Positions 58,500 to 64,000 of a DNA stretch of 64,000 nt are shown piece after piece (within the stretch, counting starts at the first letter, position 1; each line of letters opens with the position of its first letter). A program made the position numbers and the translations under genes. Source of the DNA: Ampelocalamus luodianensis (taxonomy: Eukaryota > Streptophyta > Magnoliopsida > Poales > Poaceae); assembly GCA_036346255.1 (NCBI GenBank), contig CM070619.1, positions 41,918,342-41,982,341 on the forward strand, given 5' to 3'. The notes beneath the pieces are model-generated. The model saw only the letters and a list, made by a program, of their open reading frames with translations. It did no database searches and was not told the origin of the DNA.

Positions 58500-58962
58500 T
58501 GGATGCTTTGTATTTTGTGTGCCATTTGGGTTGTTATTGATAGGCTGACTAAAGTGGCACATTTCCTTCCTGTCAAGACTCAGCTTCGTGTGGGGCCCTT
58601 GGTCGAGCTTTATGTCCCAAGGATCGTAAGCTTGCATGATGTACCTAAGACGATTGTTTCCAATCTTGGTTCTCTGTTCACTTCTCGCTTACTTTCAACA
58701 CAGCCTTCCATCTTCAAACTGATGGTCAAATGGAACGGGTCAACCGAGTTTTGGAAGATATGCTCTGTGCCTGTGTTCTTTCTTATGGGAAGGAGTGGGA
58801 GAAGTGCCTGCCGTTTGCTGAGTTCTCCTACAACAACAGTTTCCAAGCCAATCTTGGTATGGCACCTTTTGAGGCCTTGTATGGGAGAAGGTGCAGAACC
58901 CCGTTGAATTGGTCGGAAACTGGTAAGAGACAGTTCTTCGGCCTAGGTTCGATCAATGAGGC
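58500..58962 (+). pseudogene. Gypsy integrase fragment with frameshift
   Basis: One frame reads VIDRLTKVAHFLPVKTQ and LYVPRIVSLHDVPKTIVSNL, the core of a chromovirus integrase with the Asp of the VIDR motif. After a small indel near 58700 the next frame (58730 on) reads MERVNRVLEDMLCACVLSYG, AEFSYNNSFQANLGMAPFEA and YGRRCRTPLNWSETGKRQFF. The coding sequence then runs straight into LTR sequence at about 58963, so the chromodomain and the polypurine tract are deleted. It closely resembles the integrase at 12293-12541. Confidence 0.88.
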
Positions 58963-61900
58963 CTTGGTCATGTCTTGCTCCCTCGTTAATGTCTCTCTGG
59001 TCGGGGCAGTTAATGTGTGCCGCTGCTTTCGGCCATGGTCATGCTCTTTTCCTGCCCCCATCATTTCCTTTTTGGTCCACGGCTGTACCGTGAGCCAAGC
59101 TCACCTTGGAGCTCACCCGAGGTTTTCGTTTTGCCAAACCCTAGCTCTCCAGCTTGATAAAGTTCCCTAAACCCTTCTTTAATCTCCTTTGCAGCACCCC
59201 TTAGCTCCCCTTTGCTTGTGGAGCTTAAAACACCGAAAACACCAAAACCACCATTTTCGGCCGTGAAGCTCCATTATGGATCTTGGTGCTCCGGTGGTTC
59301 TTCTTCAAATCTTGTTGTACCCTTTTGAGCCCCTTAACCCTACATTCATTTCCCCTAACTTAATTTTGGGTTTCATTCACAGGAATCACTCAATTTTAAG
59401 TTTGGATCTTTTCGACCGAAATCATCCCCTTTCTTCTCCAGCTCCGGTAAGGGCTTCTTTTCTCAATTAATTGCTCTTGGAGCTTCTCTGAGCTATAATG
59501 AAGCTATAGTGTTGATCTGGTCTCACTCATTTTGCTCAGACCATCATTTTCACTTCATCTTCCTCCGCTCCGGCAAGCTCCTCCGCCGTAAAAGCATCTC
59601 CAACCATCTTGGAAGCTCTTCTTGGCTAAGGTAGCTTCTTATTAGTCCTTAGATGTTGTGGCTCCTGCTTCTATGGACAATGTAGAGCTCTTTTAGCTAT
59701 TTTCGTGTTCAGTAATCTTGTCACCGGCGTTCAACTCCGGCTAGCCGCCGGTGTAGGCCATTTTAGCCCTACACGTTAGCACCTTTGGGTGTGCAATAGT
59801 TTTTGCAACCCATTTTGGCACTTTGCGGGCACCGCCGTGGCCTCCTTCGCCGGCGACGAGCCGGAGAAAACCCTAGGAGGAAATCTCTGTTTGTCGGATT
59901 TAGACAGGCACTGTAGCACAATCATTAGCCATTTAATTAGGATCTTTGTCGGAAGCATGTGTTTTTGCGTTAAGTGTGTGGTCCTCTGAGTCACTAACAA
60001 GTGGGCCCAATCACTTAAACCCCCCCTGGCACTATGCAATGTCTTTAAGACATCATTAATGTTAATCATTGACAATCAGTGTTTAGCAATAAATGGTTGT
60101 CTTAAAATAGCTTCATGAGTCACTGCCATGTGGGTCCCGCGTGTTTAAATCACTACAGCACCGTCTTTAGGACAAACGTCTGGTTCATTAATTACTAATC
60201 ATTGTTAGCAATTAATGGTTGTCCGAATTGGCTTGTTGTGCCACTGTCAGGTGGGCCTCGCCCACCTAAACCCTCTCTGTGCGATATCTTTAGGACACCA
60301 TTAATGCTAATTATCGCTAATCATTGGATTTAGTAATTATTGGTCATCCTAAGTAGTCCCTTGTATCACTTACATGTGGGCCCACACCCTTAAAAACCCT
60401 GACTGTGCACTTATAACACACATGTGTTATATGCACAGATCATGGACCGTCGATCTTGTGATCAACGTCCCAGATCTTCGGGAACTTTCAGGCCCCGAAT
60501 GTTCCAAGTCACTAGGGGTCGCCCATCTCTAGATCTGCGCGCTCGATCACGGACGTTCGACCACCCGGCTCCCAATCGCGCGGCCGTCCATCTCGCGATC
60601 AACGGCTGAGATTGATGTGCCGTTCGGGTCACCCGAACCACACTTTGATCTAGACCCTCCATCTCTAGATCTACGGTCATGGATGATCAGAGCGTTCGGG
60701 TCACTCGAACGTCCCATTCATTTTTTACCGTTGGATCTAGATCCAACAGTGGGTCCCGTGGGCCTCCTCGCGCGCGTGCGTTGTGTGCAGAGCGCGTGGG
60801 CCGTTGGATTCCCGATCTACGGCCCACATTTATCCATGTCATTTTCTTTTTGATAAATTTGATTTTATTTCGATAAGTCTTTATTTGTCAACTAAAAATT
60901 ATATTAAACTTTAAAAACTCATAACTAATTTGTTTTAAATCCTTTTTAGATGGTTCCAACTGTGTTAAATTTATGTTTCACTAAAATTTAATCTAAAATG
61001 CATTTAGACTTGGTTTTGTACCAGAAAATTTTGTAAACAATATTAACTTGTTTCAGCCATTATTGAATATTCCAGAAATTAAATTGAAACTTGTAAAATG
61101 CATAACTTTTTCTGTATAACTCCAAACTGAGCAAACTCAAGCTTGTAAAATTCCTCTGTTAGCATACTTTAATATGAAATAGGTTTTGATCATATTTTTA
61201 TTTCTGAAAAATGATATGTGCTAGTTTTACAACTTAGAAAAATCATAAGTAATTCATTTTACCTCCAAATTGGGTAAACTCAACTTTGTTGTCCGTAGAA
61301 TACCATGTTCTACCTACCATAAAAATTTCAAGTTTTAGGTCATTCTAGAAATTTATGCCATGAACAGTAGCAGTAATTAATTTAATTGAATTTCTAGGCT
61401 GAGAGAATTTGTTTTAGCTATAACTTTTACATGCTTAGTCCAAATGACTTCATTCTTATTCCTAAATTCATTTAAAATCATAACCTTGCTGCTGTATAAA
61501 TTTTATGAGATTTGGATGGCTTTTGCTGTTGAGTCTTGTTTGGTGTTCTTCGTTCTTATTGGTTTTATCGTATTTTTGCGTTAGGTTCCAAAGGTATTAT
61601 TGATCTTGAATCTGATCCTCAGCAGCCAGACTCTGACCTCCAGCAAGGCAAGCAGATGTAGCATTCATTTGATCATGTTGATCCTACTATTTTCAAATTC
61701 TAATATGTTGTTTGCAAATTCTACGTATGCATTGTTATCTTGTTTTAAACTATTGTCGGATAGTTGACCCATTAGATGCATAATCTGTAGGAAAATGTTT
61801 ATCCTCTACTACTGAGCCTAGGACTATCTTGTTGTGATTTTGGGTTCGTTGGATGAGCCCTTATCACTTAGTAGTACGAGTTAAACTACTTAGTCATGCT

Positions 61901-63255
61901 TAGCTATCGGTAGAAATGGGCGGTTATCAACTTGTCGATAAATCACACAAAAACTTATTATGACTTTATGTTTCAGCTTTGAGCTATGTTTAATTGTGAA
62001 AACTAAAAATAAAAGCAAAATGATTTGGATTTGGGCACATTGGTATGTTGGTGTGATTTTGGGTGTGACTGGAATGGTGCCCGAGTCAACAAGGACCGAA
62101 CATCTTGTTACACTAACCAAGCATTCTTGTGTGCTAACCATACTAGAGGGTATGGGACCTCTCCTGATTTAGTACTTTGGCGTGTGTTAGCTCTGAGTCG
62201 CAGGAGGGTGTGTGTGTTGTGTTGTGGTAAAATGAGGTGGTTTATGTGTTGGGAGTATTGTAGTTGTCCGGAGGCTTTACCCCTATAGGGTAGCTGACCT
62301 TCGGCTTTACAATGTAAGCGTATGGGTTTCGGTCCATACGAGCGGCTCGTAGTTAATACACAATATTGGAAACGTCTCGTAAGACTTAGCCGTGCCGGCA
62401 TACTAAAGGAAGTGTGCTTAATAGCTTAGCAAAAAGGCGGTCTAAAGTGTGGGTACATTGGTACACCCCTGCAGGGTTTTGATCTATTCGAATAGCCTCG
62501 TCCTAGGTTATGGACATGCTTGGAGAAGTCTTTCAAGAGTTAGACTACAACTTTTAATTAAAACTTGATGGGTGGTACGAATCGGGGATTCGTGCTATGT
62601 GGTGGTGGCTTTTGGGTTAGTCACCTCTAGGTGGCTACTTGTTATTTATTGTTACTCGCTGTTATTTCAATGCTTAAAAATAGATTTTACCAATTGCCTT
62701 CAATCTATTACATTATTGCAAATGAAAATTGCTTTACGCGTCCAATTAACTATATAACCAATCTCCTTTGATACAGCTTTCATGTAGCTATGTATAGGCT
62801 TGTTACTCGTAAGTCTTGCGAGTATATTAGTGTACTCACCTGCATTACTTGTTGTGTGCAGAGGAAGAGGGTGAGCCCCAAGGGCCTCACTTTTGTGAGT
62901 TGTGCTGTGGCAGTGTTTGTGACAACTAGCTTGGCGGCCCGGTCGGTTGCCTTGTGGGTTATGGCTAACCGGTCATCTTTTGGTTAAAGCCATCTTATGG
63001 CACCTTTTGCTTCCGCTGTTATTGATACTTTGATGTCATTTGGCCGGTCGGCTCTTTTGTAAAAACTTTATATTATGTATGTCGTTTGCTAGACTTGTTA
63101 TATTGATGTATGGAATTGATGCATGCTTTTGTAAAGACGTATGTGTGCTGCAATTCTGGGAAGCACATGTCCATCGAGGCACGGTGTATTTGGTTTGTGA
63201 TGCTAGAGCCGATGGAAGGCTAAGTATTATAAGCTAAATAAACCGGGGTCTCACA
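58963..63255 (+). mobile_element. 3' LTR lacking its first ~680 bp
   Basis: Begins inside the LTR at the same point as about 52196 of the 5' LTR and continues to GGGGTCTCACA at 63255. A TATA-like GCTTGATAAAG sits near 59151. The far part (62870-63240) mirrors, in reverse, the left ends of the LTRs at 52852 and 6630, confirming that all three belong to related families. Confidence 0.85.
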
Positions 63256-63705
63256 TGTACTCAATTCGGTTCTTTCTCACGTACCTTTTCTCTGGAGATC
63301 ACAACTCCAAAAGGTGTTGCTCTTAATCACCCAAGCAAAAGCATGTGTCACATCAATCAATCAACAGCAAAAGCATGCCTCAAGTCATGCACAACAGATG
63401 CAGCCCCTGATACATGCAACGAATTTTCCTTTGGAGATCACGCACAAGCACAGGGGCACGTACAACTTCTGTTTTCACACCGCCAACGCCTAGATCGTTT
63501 TCTATTCTCACGAGATCACACGCAAGCTTCCGGCCGCCGCCCCTTAATGCACCTATATATCCCAGCCGCAAGCACACATGCAGCCCTGTGAACCCTAATG
63601 CCTTCGGACTTTTTCACCTAATCACCCATGTATGGTCCAATAGTCCTAGAACCCAATACGTGGGCTTTTACACTAGATTACAAAACAAATTTTGGACACC
63701 CCAAA
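63256..63705. other. Unique stretch between two retroelements
   Basis: Contains a TATA-like ACCTATATATCCC at about 63550 with several CATGCA/TGCATG motifs upstream (63400-63420), the arrangement of a plant promoter, but no ORF follows before the next LTR. A possible promoter left from a lost gene. Confidence 0.35.
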
Positions 63706-64000
63706 TGTTGGAGATATGCCCTAGAGGCAATCATATTGATGATGATATTTCATTGTATCCATGATTTAATAAATGTTCCTTGAATATTGCCTTTGTGTTG
63801 ATTAACAAGTATGTGACTTGTTTGTGAAACTCTTTACTTGTATGGTTATTCTAAAGTTGTCCCTAGTCGGAGTTCATGTGAGGACACACGTGAATGATGG
63901 ATTAGCACATGTATCGGTTGATGACCATGTTTCACAGGTCATAGACATGGAGATGTCAAACCAATAATGTGGACACATGTTTAGAACATGGGGTTGGACC
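63706..64000 (+). mobile_element. Start of an Angela/BARE-like copia LTR (runs off the window)
   Basis: TGTTGGAGATATGCCCTAGAGGCAAT is the characteristic LTR start of the Angela/BARE copia lineage of grasses (long match recalled, not searched). The next 295 bp are non-coding, as expected for the U3 region. The rest lies outside the window. Confidence 0.75.

Larger units (their letters stand above)
51522..63255 (+). mobile_element. Internally deleted Ty3/gypsy chromovirus (TSD TGTAC)
   Basis: Starts TGTAACATCCC and ends GGGGTCTCACA with perfect 5-bp duplications TGTAC at 51517-51521 and 63256-63260, so both outer ends are original. Inside are the first ~975 bp of a 5' LTR (to about 52497), a TE-associated ORF (52559-52851 and 57810-58332), an integrase piece (about 58500-58960), and a 3' LTR lacking its first part (58963-63255). 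gag, protease, RT and RNase H are absent. Its 3' LTR shares sequence with 6630-11748 and with the nested LTR 52852-57804. It cannot move by itself. Confidence 0.87.

Noticed and set aside
1..64000. CRISPR arrays, bacterial defence systems, tRNA or rRNA genes
   Set aside because: Tandem arrays present are transposon-internal repeats without the repeat-spacer pattern; no tRNA or rRNA signature was recognised by eye and the DNA is plant nuclear.

Overview
The window is nuclear DNA from a grass (Poaceae-like) genome, consisting mostly of nested transposable elements around two intact host genes. Evidence for a grass: two multi-exon genes with GT..AG introns, GC-rich grass-style 5' exons, several-kb chromovirus-type LTRs ending in GGGATGTTACA on the plus strand (TGTAACATCCC on the element strand), hAT-like MITEs with 8-bp duplications, Mutator-like (MULE) transposase and plant-mobile-domain (PMD) genes, and an LTR start typical of Angela/BARE copia elements at the right edge. 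No bacterial operons, CRISPR arrays, rRNA or tRNA genes were recognised. The species cannot be fixed from sequence alone.

Layout. 1-15510 is one old Ty1/copia element (LTRs 1-957 and 14477-15510, polyprotein on the plus strand, broken by stops). It was split by a solo LTR (1000-4331, TSD GCTTT) and by a truncated Ty3/gypsy chromovirus on the minus strand (6630 to about 12566). 15511-26711 is accessory DNA upstream of the first host gene. It holds a probable 5'UTR exon (about 16781-16946), a partial LTR (about 18610-22802) containing another solo LTR (18835-19730, TSD CTTCC) and a hAT-like MITE (20051-20805), an inverted pair of about 270-bp repeats (17813-18083 and 26019-26287), a palindromic foldback (23775-24110) and a broken gene fragment (24890-25860).

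26712-29274 is an intact three-exon ALG13 homologue (172 aa), the catalytic half of the UDP-GlcNAc transferase that adds the second sugar of the N-glycan lipid precursor. 31505-40347 is an 8.8-kb MULE with 75-bp terminal inverted repeats and a perfect 10-bp target duplication. It carries, on one strand, a multi-exon PMD-protein pseudogene, a small basic coiled-coil remnant and a degenerate MURA-type transposase, together with several tandem arrays. The MULE ends about 440 bp upstream of the second intact host gene, 40788-46116. That gene encodes a six-exon, 396-aa membrane-anchored START-domain protein, and its introns hold two hAT-like MITEs, a LINE fragment and local tandem repeats. A perfect 169-bp tandem duplication sits in its 3' region.

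46536-51521 holds small repeats and a second PMD pseudogene (49822-50970). 51522-63255 is a Ty3/gypsy element bounded by TSD TGTAC but missing most of gag-pol and parts of both LTRs; a related solo LTR (52852-57804, TSD ACGGA) has jumped into its ORF in the opposite direction. 63706-64000 is the start of a further copia LTR that runs off the window.

The best candidate for something under-described is the PMD-carrying MULE: precise ends, a three-gene cargo, and a GTTCAA/TCGCC motif array repeated in front of each gene block and at both ends. All its genes look dead here. The boundaries come from reading the sequence by eye; family names come from domain recognition and have not been searched against databases.
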